Below are positions 24,495-41,990 of a DNA stretch of 64,000 nucleotides, in pieces (the stretch's first letter is position 1; each line of letters begins with the position of its first letter). Source of the stretch: Paracyclopina nana. Lineage: Eukaryota > Arthropoda > Copepoda > Cyclopoida > Cyclopettidae. Below the pieces are notes generated by a model that made no database searches, was not told where the DNA came from, and was given only the letters and a program-made list of their open reading frames with translations. The stretch spans positions 806,001 to 870,000 of the forward strand of contig JAGUCH010000005.1 of NCBI GenBank assembly GCA_019096065.1, given 5' to 3'. Made by a program: the position numbers and the translations under genes.

Positions 24495-25845
24495 TTAAAC
24501 GGACTTTTGGTAGACCCAAACTGAATCGATGCCTTCTCCTATGGTGTCAACTTGAGTCCAATTGGGGAATTGGAATCTGCAAGCAATCACAGTTGCATCA
24601 GCCTTCATTTCTCTGCCCAATTTCTTCTCTAAATCAGCCATCTGCAAAACAATTTTCAATTATGATTAACTCTTATTGAGACTGAACCTAAAAAATATGA
24701 GCTAACCTTTATTTTTTACTTAACTCAAAATGAGCTGAAAGATATACTTGAGCAAAATATGGAAAGCTCCAAAACTTTTCTTGACAAACCAAATCTAAAT
24801 CTAAATATTTTTTTCATTATGCTTGAGAGTGATTTTTTTTTACATCATAAACATCAGTTGGTCATTACAGAAAAATATTGGAGATATTGTCAAAGAGATT
24901 GAAATGTCACCTTTCCAATAATTATTAAATTCAATTATGATGCATTCAAGTTAAGAAATTACGAATTGCCTTTTATTTTGGATGATACTCTAATAAATTC
25001 GTATAATGTACCATTTGTTCCACTCCAAATATCACAATGTTGTCATAGGGTGCAAAGTGGGCTTTCCACAAATCTTGCCTGGAGAAGGTGGCAACTGAAT
25101 TAAGGCCAAGTGTAAGCGATTTGTATTTGGAATACATCACTAGCCAAGGATTAAGCTCAATCCCATGTGCTAAGTATCCTTGTTGAGCTGTCATGTGGAC
25201 AATTCTGCCATCTCCAGACCCAATATCAACTAATCTGGAGCCTTTACCTTAACAGAAAAACATCAGTGTCATAATGGAGCTAAAAAATAATTAACTTTTC
25301 CTCAGTAAATCCTGAATTTGAATTGAAGCAATGAAAAGATGAAATTTGAAGCTTGAGCTTGAAATTTGCAGGATTGACAAGTATTTTGTCTTAACTCAAC
25401 TTTTTTTAGTTTTTCCACCTAAATTCTGTCATGTTGTACAAAATGACTAATATATTTTTAGGATCAGACTCTCTTTATAAGTGTATGTAATCTTGGGTGG
25501 TTTACCTTTGCCATAAATTGTGAGTGCTTTTTGAATGTTTTGTAATTGAGTTGGAGTCGCTGGCACAAAAGGAAGGCAAACTCTTCTTAAAGCTGGAGTA
25601 ACAAAAGGTAAACAAATGGCACTCAGTGCCACGGCAGAACCACCTAAAAAATAGCTATTTGAAAAATTGTGATGCAAAGATAATTTACAGTGGTCATTAC
25701 CAATAATTGCAGCTATGATTAAGCCCTTTGATTTCATCGGTTTTCCACCCGGATTTTCACTGAGCAATTGCTGCAAATTCTGACATTCTTCGCAACTTTC
25801 GGGCTTTTTTAAACTGTCAACAATTTCTCGACATTCAACAGTCAT
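24495..25845 (-). CDS. ATPSCKMT: ATP synthase c-subunit lysine N-methyltransferase (FAM173B-type), 4 exons
   Basis: This SAM-dependent enzyme trimethylates a lysine of mitochondrial ATP synthase subunit c. Exons are 25845-25701, 25643-25506, 25247-25012 and 24641-24495, giving 221 residues (family about 230) with phases 1, 1 and 0 all consistent. The N-terminus has a CEEC motif and then a hydrophobic membrane segment ([20 protein letters not shown]) followed by [20 protein letters not shown]. The SAM-binding motif I is [11 protein letters not shown] (D102 to about 111). Next come [14 protein letters not shown] and the post-motif block [20 protein letters not shown]. The last exon reads [14 protein letters not shown] and ends [14 protein letters not shown]. 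The length, membrane anchor and NPWLV motif separate it from general methyltransferases; a FAM173A-type paralogue is the only close alternative. Confidence 0.93.
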
Positions 25846-26624
25846 TTTTTGACTCTCTCAATTTTCACAAACTTTTTATTTGTTTATGTTTTTGCAAAGA
25901 CGAGCCAAAAAATGCAATCAGTTTACATCATCTAAAAAATTGCTTTTAAATGTGCATTTATTCTATAAATTATTCATAAAATGTAATTTATAATTTGAAT
26001 TGCTTACATTTATTTTTTGACCGACTTTATTTTTATTTGTTTATGTTTTCTGCTGGATTGCTAGGTCGGTTTTTCGTAAGAAACGTCTTGCTAAATTCGT
26101 CGATTTGGAAATCACGGAACAACTCAAGATATTCACAATTCAGGCAAATTTTTCCGCAAAAAAGGCACGAGAAGAAACTTATTTTACATCATGATGCTTT
26201 TATCTGAATACTATTAAATAAACATTATAATATTTTCAGCTAATTTCAGAATCTATTTTTGATTGTTGAAGCTTGCGAAAAACCGACCATTTAAAGCCGG
26301 CCGAATTGACGAAAAAAGCGTCACAAAGAGAAAAGTAGCGACAGAGCAATTTTCAGGCAAAACTCAAAATTAAAATGGAACTTTCACATATTTTAATGAC
26401 CTTTTTTCCACAACATAATTCCGCTTTCTCAAAATAAATTAAGAACATTTATTAGATGGTATTTATTTCAATTTTTGAGGTATTTAGTAAAGTAGTTTCG
26501 AAAATATGTGTGGCTCGGGGTTTTCCCTCGATCCTTGTGATTAGGAGACGCTAACCCCAACAAAAAGTGTTCAACAACTGTGCTGTAATTTTTCAGTATT
26601 TTCCAAGACTGATTTTCCCCTAAA
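25846..26624. promoter_or_regulatory. divergent promoter interval, ATPSCKMT / SUZ12
   Basis: The two start codons are 779 bp apart and point away from each other, so both promoters must lie here. No TATA box is obvious. The middle (about 26270-26345) contains GCCGGCCGAATTGACG and other CpG-bearing words in otherwise AT-rich sequence. That promoter elements are shared is inference. Confidence 0.5.
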
Positions 26625-33167
<6,543 letters not shown>

Positions 33168-33907
33168 CAACTTTTTTAGCATGATATTTTTTAAAAATAC
33201 TACTTTTTGGCTTTTTGTACTTGTTGTCTTGGAGTGGAAGAATGTGAAACATGAGCCTCACTTTAACTCATGTGATAAATGTGACCGCTTTCTTTCTTCA
33301 ACTGCCTACTACAGCAGTTGTAGCTTTGTGTGATGATTTATTCAATTTGTAATAATCCACTCTGTGTGTATCATATCATCACTGCCATGCACTTGGGAAA
33401 AACCTCACTGTTCAAGCTGACCAAATATATATGCACATCCTAGATTTTTTTTGTCCATTGAATATCCACTTGTCACATTGGTGTTCTTCTTCGCAAGGAT
33501 TACAACTTTATAATGTGTGCGAGGATCATCTAGTTTTAAGGAACGATAACAAGGCAAAGTAGCTTTTCAGTGGCATGAACTGAAAGAAAAATGTTTTTTG
33601 GACAATTGAGTGTCATTGGTAGCGATATTTATTTTGCTAAATTGTTATCATGTAAAATTGGAGTTTGCGTCAAAACTGATTTTAATAATTAATTTACGCA
33701 TCAAAATGCAAATTGTTAATGTTTTAGAGCCAATTCAAGATATTTTACTCCTAATATGTATTTTTTTAAATTAATTAAAATGTAGCCCTATTTCAAAAAC
33801 ATCCAATTAGAAATGAAGCATATTGTTTAAAGTAATTTATTTTTAATGCACCGTATTTATATATATTTATATTCACGCACATAGTTGTAAAGGACTTTCG
33901 TAATTTT
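33168..33907. other. 3' flank of SUZ12
   Basis: AT-rich sequence after the SUZ12 stop, presumably holding its 3' untranslated region. No canonical AATAAA lies close to the stop. Confidence 0.4.
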
Positions 33908-33915
33908 GTCCAATC

Positions 33916-34310
33916 TAACTAACTCGAAAATCTAAAGAACGGCGGACAACAAAAAACTGAGAAATGTTTTGAAATCACTCATACTACGTCTGGTACTTTT
34001 TTAAAACAGGTCTATGAATTTAAGGCGTATGGATTAGGGAAAATTAAGATTGCTTGCATGCATATACAATTTGATGTCTTAACACATACTCAGAAAATCA
34101 ATGTTGAATGATAAAATCATAATAAAGAAAACATTCATGGAAATTGACACAAAAATCCAGCCGAAGAGTGCACATGAGAGTTCAGGCAGAAAAAGTCGAA
34201 TAAACAATTATTTGAATTTTACCGCCTTTAATGGTTAGGTTGCGTGAATCAAAGTACCAAGCAGGTTTTGTGATTGTTGTCCGCCGCTCTTTAGTTTTTC
34301 GAGTTAGTTG
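33916..34310. mobile_element. MITE with 8-bp target duplication (hAT-like)
   Basis: Inverted ends begin YAACTAACTCGAAAA and extend about 36 bp through AAAGARCGGCGGACAACAA. The element is flanked by a perfect 8-bp direct repeat GTCCAATC at 33908-33915 and 34311-34318. An 8-bp duplication is typical of hAT elements and a few other superfamilies, so the class is inferred. The 395-bp interior has no transposase frame and includes an AATAAAG that could serve as a polyadenylation signal. Confidence 0.75.
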
Positions 34311-34318
34311 GTCCAATC

Positions 34319-35254
34319 CCACTTGAAAACAATATGTAAAAATAAATTACGCTACAACTCTACTCAATTGTGAAGTAGACATTTTGCTTTCAGTCTGCCA
34401 CACTGAAATGTAAAGTTGCATATAGACGAACGGGACATGTTAGAGTATTCAGGAATGGGATGAGCCAAAGTGAAAGCTACTCGTGTCCGATAAGCTCAAG
34501 AAGACCCCCATGTGCTTAGTCTTAGCATACATTATATCCACTGTGCAGCGCTTGGCTTTTATTTAATCACCAACTGGCACCAATCTCTCTATGTTGAGAT
34601 ATCTTAGTTTCACTCATAAAGTCTGAAACGGAAAAAATGGCACACCATTCTTTTGTATTGACTACATTGGAAAGCCAAAGTTTAAATGAAAAAAGCTCTT
34701 TAAAAGTCTGCATATTCAAAAAACATTTTCCAGTTTTCGTGGTTGATTTTTTTTTTTTTTTTTTATTTGATCAGACTCTATTACATATTTGGCCTGACTC
34801 AAGCTATTTGACTAATGACAGAAATCTTTACGACCCAGAAATCGAGGAGAGCAGTTTTCCTAGGCCACCACGCAGCCCCACAGTGGATTTTTTCGGCTCG
34901 CATGTTCGTCAGATGCTAAACTGAGTCGAGCCTCATTATTTTTTTCCATAATAAATGTGACAAGCAATGGTTTATGTACAGTGTAATTACCCCATTTTCT
35001 CGAATTATTATGCAAAGTGTTGACCACACGATGATGATGGGACACTTTTCCCCCAAATAGAGAAGCAAAACGGCATCAGGAAATTACAAAGCATGTTAGT
35101 TAGGCGTCCAAGGAACTTCGCCCCAGATTATTTCCTACAATTTCGATGCATTTCTATTTAATCCCACATACTCTTCATTTTCGGAGCAATTTGTGATTTT
35201 CGATAAAAAGTGCAATAGCATGAAGTCATAAAAGTTGTTCCGCTTCAATTTCTC
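34319..35254. other. intergenic, no supported gene
   Basis: AT-rich with a poly-T run at about 34747-34764. A single CACAGTGGATTTTTTCGGCTC end at about 34881 resembles the Transib-like family, but no partner end is seen. Confidence 0.4.
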
Positions 35255-35672
35255 GGCTACACTCAAAACGCTACACTTTTTACGCTACACTTATGAAAAC
35301 GAGACAATTTGAGATTGATTGAATTTAGCAAGAACACTCCGCTACACTTCACTTCATTCCACTACGTTCCGCTACAACACTCCGCTTCATTCCACACCAA
35401 ACCGCTACAAAACTCCGCTTCATTCCACACCATTCCGCTACAAAACTCCGCTACAACTCTCCGCTTCATTCCACTCCATTCCGCTACAAAACTCCGCTAC
35501 GAGTCTCCGCTTCATTCAGATACATTCCGCTATAACACTCCGCGTAATTCCGCTACATTCCGCTACACACAGAAAATAGAAAACAAAAAAGTCAAGAACA
35601 GCTTACATAAAAAGCTTTCATAAAAATGAGCTGATCTACTATACACCGCTACACCCGCTACGCGCTACATTC
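35255..35672. repeat. degenerate CATTCCGCTACA minisatellite
   Basis: Words of the type CATTCCGCTACAAAACTCCG recur about every 12-25 bases, densest at 35335-35570. The plus-strand open frames here are products of the repeat (ribosome-like strings rich in His, Ser, Thr and Tyr) and are not called genes. Confidence 0.8.
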
Positions 35673-38543
35673 CGCTACAATTGAAAATAGCCATTGTTAT
35701 GCACGAATTTATCATGCAAGAAAATCTTGTATGATGAAATCAAGCTATCTAGGCAAAAATAATGAATACGCTCCACAGCCTGGCTCCGCTCCGCTCGAAC
35801 TGGGAGCAAGTGGAAATGCAATAGCCCATTCTTTTCGTGATGTCCACCATCATGAGATTGAATGTAGCAATTGCCCATGTCCCTAATGAATTGTCCTTGA
35901 TACCTCCTTATAGTAATAGGGGATCTTAAAGGGCCAGCTGCTCTAATTTTTTGGCCTTTATCATCATCATACTGCCATGTCGCGGGAGCATGAAAGTCCA
36001 ATAACTGGGCAAAACTCGATACACACGAGCTCCAAATGAAGCCTGTGTCTCGCGGATTTCAGGCTTGTCCCCGGGGACTCTGATTATATGAGACTTGCCT
36101 TGAAATCTGATCACTCCTCGATTAGTCACCAAGGCAATTCAAACATTTATTATTTATTGGCCCACATAATTCATGTCATGCTTAAAAACACTGCAAGGCT
36201 TGAGAGATGATTATAGCTAACCTTGCAGCCCATCTGCAAATTATTACTAAAACTTTAGTATAACCAAAAATAGTACGATGAATTGAAACAAATATGAAAG
36301 TTATTCAAGCACTGAGAATTGGATTGTTTTTAAAAATATCTTAAGTAGCGTGTAGAAGTATTATGCAAATTTTCAAATAATCACATTTCATTAATAAAAA
36401 GCATATAAATGGTAATTTTTGGCTTTCGCATGCTTTCTGCTAGCAAGCTTTACAACTCAAACTGCACAACGAACAAAAAAGTTGGCATCAAACGTAGCTC
36501 AAGGAAATTGATAAAAAAACATCATTTGCGAATACTTGTACTACGTACATTGATGATAATATGCAGTGCACTACTTTGGTGAGAATCTCTATTTTCCATA
36601 CCTGGCTTTCACTCGTTTTGACAACTCAAACTTATCTCTGATGCCGATTTGTGTGTGACACACACATACACATCCAGGTATGGGACTTTCTACATCCCAT
36701 CTTTGTCATGATCATCATCATCATCAGATGAGTATTGACTTTTCCCGAAACTGACAGCTTACTTTACATGAGGAGATCCATGGCCCCAACATGCGAACCT
36801 TTGCTGCTGTATCTGCTACAAGCAGACAATAAGCTTTGTACAATGTGATATTTATATGCGTGAATGGAATTCAATATGAACGTAACGCATTTGGGGCCAA
36901 CTTTTTTGCTCGCTGTGCAGTTTGACTTGTGAAGCTCGATGCTAAAAAGCAAGCAAAAGCCAAACTTGACCATTTCAATGCTTTATATTACTCAAGTGTG
37001 ATATGACATTAATTATAATGAAGTAAAAAAATGAAGACGCAATGCAATTTCAAACCTTAAAACAACAAGCATGCATCATTTTGACGTCAATTATTAACTT
37101 ATCAATATCTTGATTAACTCTTTAAAGTTTATTGTTTATAACTTCTTTGTACCCTTTTTTCCAGTAAGCAAAAGCAGGTAACTGCCTACTGCAAACTGGT
37201 AAATTTCAATTGCTCCTCCAAAATAAATTGATATGAGCAAGCTAGCTGAAAAAGCATTTGATGATATTTTAAAGGGCAATTGAGCTCTTTTCAAATAAAG
37301 CACTATATTTTAGGCTGGCGCTGCGAGCAGGCAAATTTGAGATTTATAGCTTTCTATTTCAAAAGTAGTAGATTGCAACCAAAGCAAGAAAAGTGGGCAG
37401 AGATTTGGTAGTGATTGTTGTGTGTGTAACTAAATTACCAGTTCTAATCTGGTATAGTATACCATGGTATACCTAATGAGAAAAACCCATTTTATTGCTT
37501 TTGCACTGGCTTATCATGCAAATTCGCACATTTCTTGCAAATAATGCCTGAATGCTTTCTTTTCCCTGCCTTTTGGCTCTAAATGCCAAAATGAGAGGCC
37601 CAAAAGTGCATACTAGTAATATATTATACCCCTGGTATACTACAGCTGGTATACCAGTGTTCCAAATCAAGCTTTAAAGTGGGCTTGGCACTACATCTAT
37701 CTTGAAAGTTTTTGGCAGTCGGCTGGCAACTTTTGCACTACCTTCAAACCAGGCTGGCTGTAAAATTGCCCTAACTTTGTTTTGGGCAAGCAGAAAATGC
37801 CGCATTATATTATAGAAAATACCACTGACGAGAGCCATTAAGTTAAGATCTGTGCACCAAATTACACTAAGGGGCGGGAGAAAAAATTAAGCCTTATCTT
37901 GAACCATTTCTGCCCTAAAATCCCATAATCATTATGTATCAAAACTGGACAATTACATTTTTAGCAAAATCAAGAATTCCACAAAAAAGCCAATAATTTT
38001 CCAACATGAATCCTATCTGAAAAAAGTCCCAAAATATACCGTTTTCAGCCAAAAATTAGGCCTAATATTTCTATACCTCCAAAATGTCAAGAATTCCCAT
38101 ATAAAGCCAATTTTGATTAATTTGCTGAGTCGTCAAGTTTGCGCTCCTCGAAAACTTGGTTACATGCCCACTTTGCATTAATTAGCGGCATCACATAGCA
38201 TGGTATTAGGTATATTTTTGCCGCTGGCTTTCTTCCACTTTGCAGCAGTGTTATAATATCAGTGGTAGTAGCTCAATGCCAAATAACATTTGAGCTCTGG
38301 AAGGGTCGACTAGATTGTGTCGTGGTGCAACTCGAAATGTTAAGAGTCTGCCAATGCCGTGGCACGAAAACGAAGATAGGTAGGGCACGCACACTCACTA
38401 AATAACACTGTTTGTGTCAGCCGCCCGACAACCGTAGTCTCACTTCGAGCGGAGCGGAGCCAAGGCTTCCCTGCTGAAGCGGCCACCTTCACACCTCAAA
38501 CGCTTCAAATTTGAAAAAGAGCGCCAACTGCTGAGAACGAGGA
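35673..38543. other. intergenic with small repeats
   Basis: Mostly AT-rich. A 209-bp palindromic element occupies 37449-37657. A GAGCGGAGCGGAGCC word occurs at about 38446-38460 and a related CTCCGCTCCGCTCG at about 35784-35797. Minus-strand frames at 35675-36132 have no splice sites or recognisable domain. Confidence 0.4.
37449..37657. mobile_element. short palindromic element, CTGGTATA...TATACCAG
   Basis: The left end CTGGTATAGTATACC and right end GGTATACTACAGCTGGTATACCAG are inverted and each is itself partly palindromic. The span is 209 bp with no coding interior. Class unknown. Confidence 0.5.
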
Positions 38544-39061
38544 GCTGCACTCCGTCATCTGAACACCGTTTCACATTGACGAACTAGCATAGCAAGCATT
38601 TTAGGTTGAAGCAATTTAGTTTTAAACTTGACACTAGCATGGTCTAAGTAAAACTAGGTATTGTTCTTTATAAACTAGCTCCGCTACTCTCAAACTTGTA
38701 AACACAGCTTCACTTCAAAGATGGAAGCTGATCATGAGTTGAGGTCCACTTATATACTATGGTGTTGTAGCGGAGTGTAGCAGAATTAGGTAGTTAAGAA
38801 CAATTACTATACCATTACAATGTGTAGGTTTGAATTCTAAAACTACTTACCTAAGCTGCATACTTTTGTTCGCTCAGCTTCCATCTATGAAGTGAAGCGG
38901 TGTTTACAAGTTTGAGTGTAGCGGATCAAGTTTACATGGATCAATTCCCAGTTTTACCTAGACCATGCTAGTATTGAATTTAAAACTAAATTTCTTCAAC
39001 CTAAAATGCTTACTATGCTAGTTCATTTATTAGAAACGGTGTTCAGATGCTGGAGTGCAGC
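38544..39061. mobile_element. long hairpin element, about 187-bp arms
   Basis: The left arm (38544-38730) and right arm (38875-39061) are reverse complements at roughly 80-85 percent by eye. Shared blocks include CATCTGAACACCGTTTC, GAACTAGCATAG, GCATTTTAGGTTGAAG, ACTAGCATGGTCTA and AGATGGAAGCTGA. The loop is about 144 bp and no transposase is present. The structure is like a foldback MITE. Confidence 0.8.
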
Positions 39062-39825
39062 GGAGTGAGTTAGAAAGAGTTGTAGCTTGTAATCAAATAA
39101 ATCAGGTGGAGTAATCCAGGGAGAAGGGATTAAATCCCCGGCTTGGACGCCTATCTGCATGCTTGGCACCAACAATACCAACTGGCCAACACAGTGTGTA
39201 TACCAGAGGCAGCAGCAGCCTCCATTTTGAGGCCAAACGGTGGCCTCAAAATAAGGCTTTTACCCGCGAATCCACTCGAGCTGATGACCGCTTATAATGG
39301 CTTTTTAAGCTGAAAAACACTCATTATTAGAGCCACATACGCAACGTCATCCACCATTTTTTGTAGTGCAAGTGGCAAAGTGATTAGGACAAAAAGTGGA
39401 AAATGAGAAATTAATTACAGGCTCGCTTTTTTGCTCAATGCAAATGTTTGCGAATGGAGGAAGTTTGGCTAGTTACAATTTGGTGGTATTGGGCGCTTGG
39501 GAAGCTACAGCTCTCTTCTCTACAAGGGAAAATGGTCCACAGTAAAAGCAAAGTAGGATCGTGCACGAAAAATTTTGCCTTGGCCAAAGTTCCCCCCAAT
39601 TCTCGAGCTGTGTAACTCTCAAACCTTTGCAGCAGATCAATGGCATATTGGGGTGATATTTTCACTTCCCCGCTAGATGGCGTGCTTTGAAATACACTTG
39701 ATTGATTTTAAAAAGCATTCTGATTACGCTTAAGTTATCTTTGCTGTCTTTCCTCTTCATGTAATTCATCGATTTTTAATAAGTGGACGAGCACTGATAT
39801 GTTAGCTTTTTTTAAAGATAGGACT
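39062..39825. other. intergenic, no supported gene
   Basis: AT-rich, with a short minus-strand frame (39435-39665) that I cannot support. Nothing else is seen. Confidence 0.4.
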
Positions 39826-40875
39826 CGCCACCAAAAAGAAGTTTTTTAAAAAAAAAACCATTTCACAGTGGGTCAAAAAGCCATTTTCACGCGCACGAGA
39901 AAATCCGCCAAATCGCCCGAATTCTCATTTAACCACCAATTTTCAAATTCTAATTGGGTTGACTTCTAGGCAATGAAAAGAGCCAAAAATGGTTTGAATT
40001 GACAGATACATATTCAAATTTGACTTCGTAATCAATCTTTGCTTCGAAAAGTGTTCAGCACGAAATATGGTAGAATTGTCATTTTTTGCCATTTTTTGGG
40101 CATTCGTGCCTTTTAAGTGGTATCGAATTGAATTGTTCTTTTATGGCTGAGAGGTCAATCAGACCCCATTTAATGATTATTCATCAAAATTGGCTGCGGA
40201 AATTTGCGGACTTGGGAGCCCAGAATGATAGTTTTTAGCTTATGGTCCTATGAAAATTGACTCCTACTATTTCGCGAGTTTTTTTCCCGTGCGCGTCCAG
40301 AAGGCATTTTGAGCCACTGTGCATTTGGTCAAAATTAAGAAATTACAACAAAGGCTTTAAGATGATGGATCAACTAAATTCTGAAAAATCTAAAGGTTTT
40401 TAACATGTGTCAAATGCCTCTGCATGCTTTTTTAAACGGCAAATTTCGTTCAAAGTATTACACTAGGCCGTTCTCATATTGCTGGGAAAAGCTAAGCTAA
40501 AAACAGTTAAGTATACGCTCAACATTTAAAACGAAGCAGCTGCTTATATTGAATATTGAATGAAATTAGGCAACTCAAACAAGTTTACATTGCTGAACAT
40601 TTAAGAGAAGCAGCTACTTTGCTTAAAATGTTGAGCGTTTACTCAACTTTTGTTTTACCTTTGCTTAGCTTTTTCAAGCAATTTGAGAACGGCCAAGTCT
40701 TACTTTGAGCACAATTTGCTATTTTCAAAAAGCTTACCGAGACATTCGGCAAAAATTAAAAACCTTTTGATTTGTCAGACTTTAGTTGATCCATCATCCT
40801 TAAGCCTTTATTGTAATTTCATAATTGTGACCAAATGTTTCTTTTTTAAACAAAAAACATTTCTTTTTGGCTCTG
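39826..40875. mobile_element. large foldback repeat interrupted by a Transib-like MITE
   Basis: The arms run inward from about 39826 and 40875. Matching blocks, read from outside, include CCAAAAAGAA, TTTGGTCA-AATT, GAAATTACAA-AAAGGCTT, GATGATGGATCAACTAAA, GGCCGTTCTCA-ATTGCT and ACGCTCAACATTT. The left arm is interrupted at 39864-40321 by another element; the right arm is continuous. Without the insertion each arm is about 260-280 bp with a short loop near 40560-40600. Transcripts across it would fold into long double-stranded RNA. Confidence 0.8.
39864..40321. mobile_element. Transib-like MITE, 458 bp, nested in the foldback arm
   Basis: The ends are CACAGTGGGTCAAAAAGCC and the inverse GGCATTTTGAGCCACTGTG. 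The inner core TTTTCACGCGCACGAGAAA matches the ACGCGCACG core of the copy at 19858-20322. A 5-bp duplication CATTT flanks it (39859-39863 and 40322-40326). No coding interior is seen. Confidence 0.75.
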
Positions 40876-41686
40876 GATGAACAGCAAGCTATTTTTAAGT
40901 GTTAATGCATGGGCAAATCATTCAAAACAATCTAATTGAATCCTCGTTAAAATTTGGTCAAATTCAATTCGTTACTACAATGTCCTCTAGATGGCGTACT
41001 ATGACACTTGGCTATTTTCTTATTGAAAATCTAAACTTACTTTTAAATTACCCTTTTTGGTCCAATTAGCTAAGGATAACAGCATAAATTCAGCATTGAA
41101 AAGGTTTTCAGAAATACATGGGGATTTTTCCCCTCCGTTTTCCCCCATTGTGAATTGTCGTTTTCGTAAAATATTCATCAGATCCTCGCAGTTTTTCCCT
41201 GACTTTTGCTCTTTCCCTGTTTCAGCAGCAAAAGGGAGCAATTTCAACAATTCACGCGCTGACAAAGGCTCAGTCTCTGCACTAATTTTCTCACATGAAA
41301 TTATGATGAAAATATTACAATTGATTGCAAACAATTTCCAAAACGGCAATTTTTTATTGATACCAGTATAAAGACTGAGCCTTGGTAGAGAGCTGTGAAA
41401 TTGGCCCAAAACCTGACTCTCATTTTCTGAGCCAATTCTCCATTTAATTGAGAGTTTTTGGTCGCCCTGCCAAAGATTAATCGAGCAAAATGGAAAATTT
41501 CACAGTGAATCAACTCTGAAAGCTTGTCCATACATATTTTAGAAATCAGCCCAGTTTTTCCTCCTTTTTTTGGCGAGAAATCAGCCAAGCATTTGGCTTG
41601 TGTTGCATGATATGATAATGAGAGAATTCAAGCGTGTCCTCGATTAACGGAATTTCTTCCCCCTTCTTTTTATTGCAGCTCGAAAT
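40876..41686. other. intergenic, overlapping frames on both strands unsupported
   Basis: Open frames of 104-129 codons exist on both strands at 41020-41409 but neither has a domain or splice context. A small palindrome (ACTCTCATTTT...AATTGAGAGT) lies at about 41416-41455. Confidence 0.4.
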
Positions 41687-41990
41687 GTGTCTAAAGGCTT
41701 TTCGAGCGAAGCGGAGGACTTTCGAGCGGAGCGAAATTAAGAAAAATAGTGGAGATAAGCTCAAGAAAATCGAGCGGAGCGAAACTAATAAAAATAGTGG
41801 TAGGAAGCTTAAGAAAATCGAGCGGAGCGAACTTTAAAAAAAATATGGATAGAAGCATAAGAAAATTGAGTGGAGCGAAATGAAGGATATTCGAGCGGAG
41901 CGAAATTTAAAAAAATATGGATAGATGCTTAAGAGAAACGAGCGGAGCGAAATAAAGGATATTCGAGCGGAATGAACCCAAATAATTTTA
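41687..41990. repeat. minisatellite with TCGAGCGGAGCGAAA core
   Basis: The core TCGAGCGGAGCGAAA and close variants recur about eight times, spaced irregularly from about 20 to 60 bases. AT-rich linkers such as AAAAATATGGATAGA-GC-TAAGA separate them. The same GAGCGGAGCG word appears singly at 35790, 38446 and around 55470, so it is a dispersed motif of this genome. Confidence 0.8.

Noticed and set aside
35309-35623. Plus-strand frame of 104 codons
   Set aside because: It is translated CATTCCGCTACA minisatellite.
41020-41409. 129-codon minus-strand frame
   Set aside because: A comparable open frame exists on the other strand, and there is no domain, splice context or homology I can recognise.
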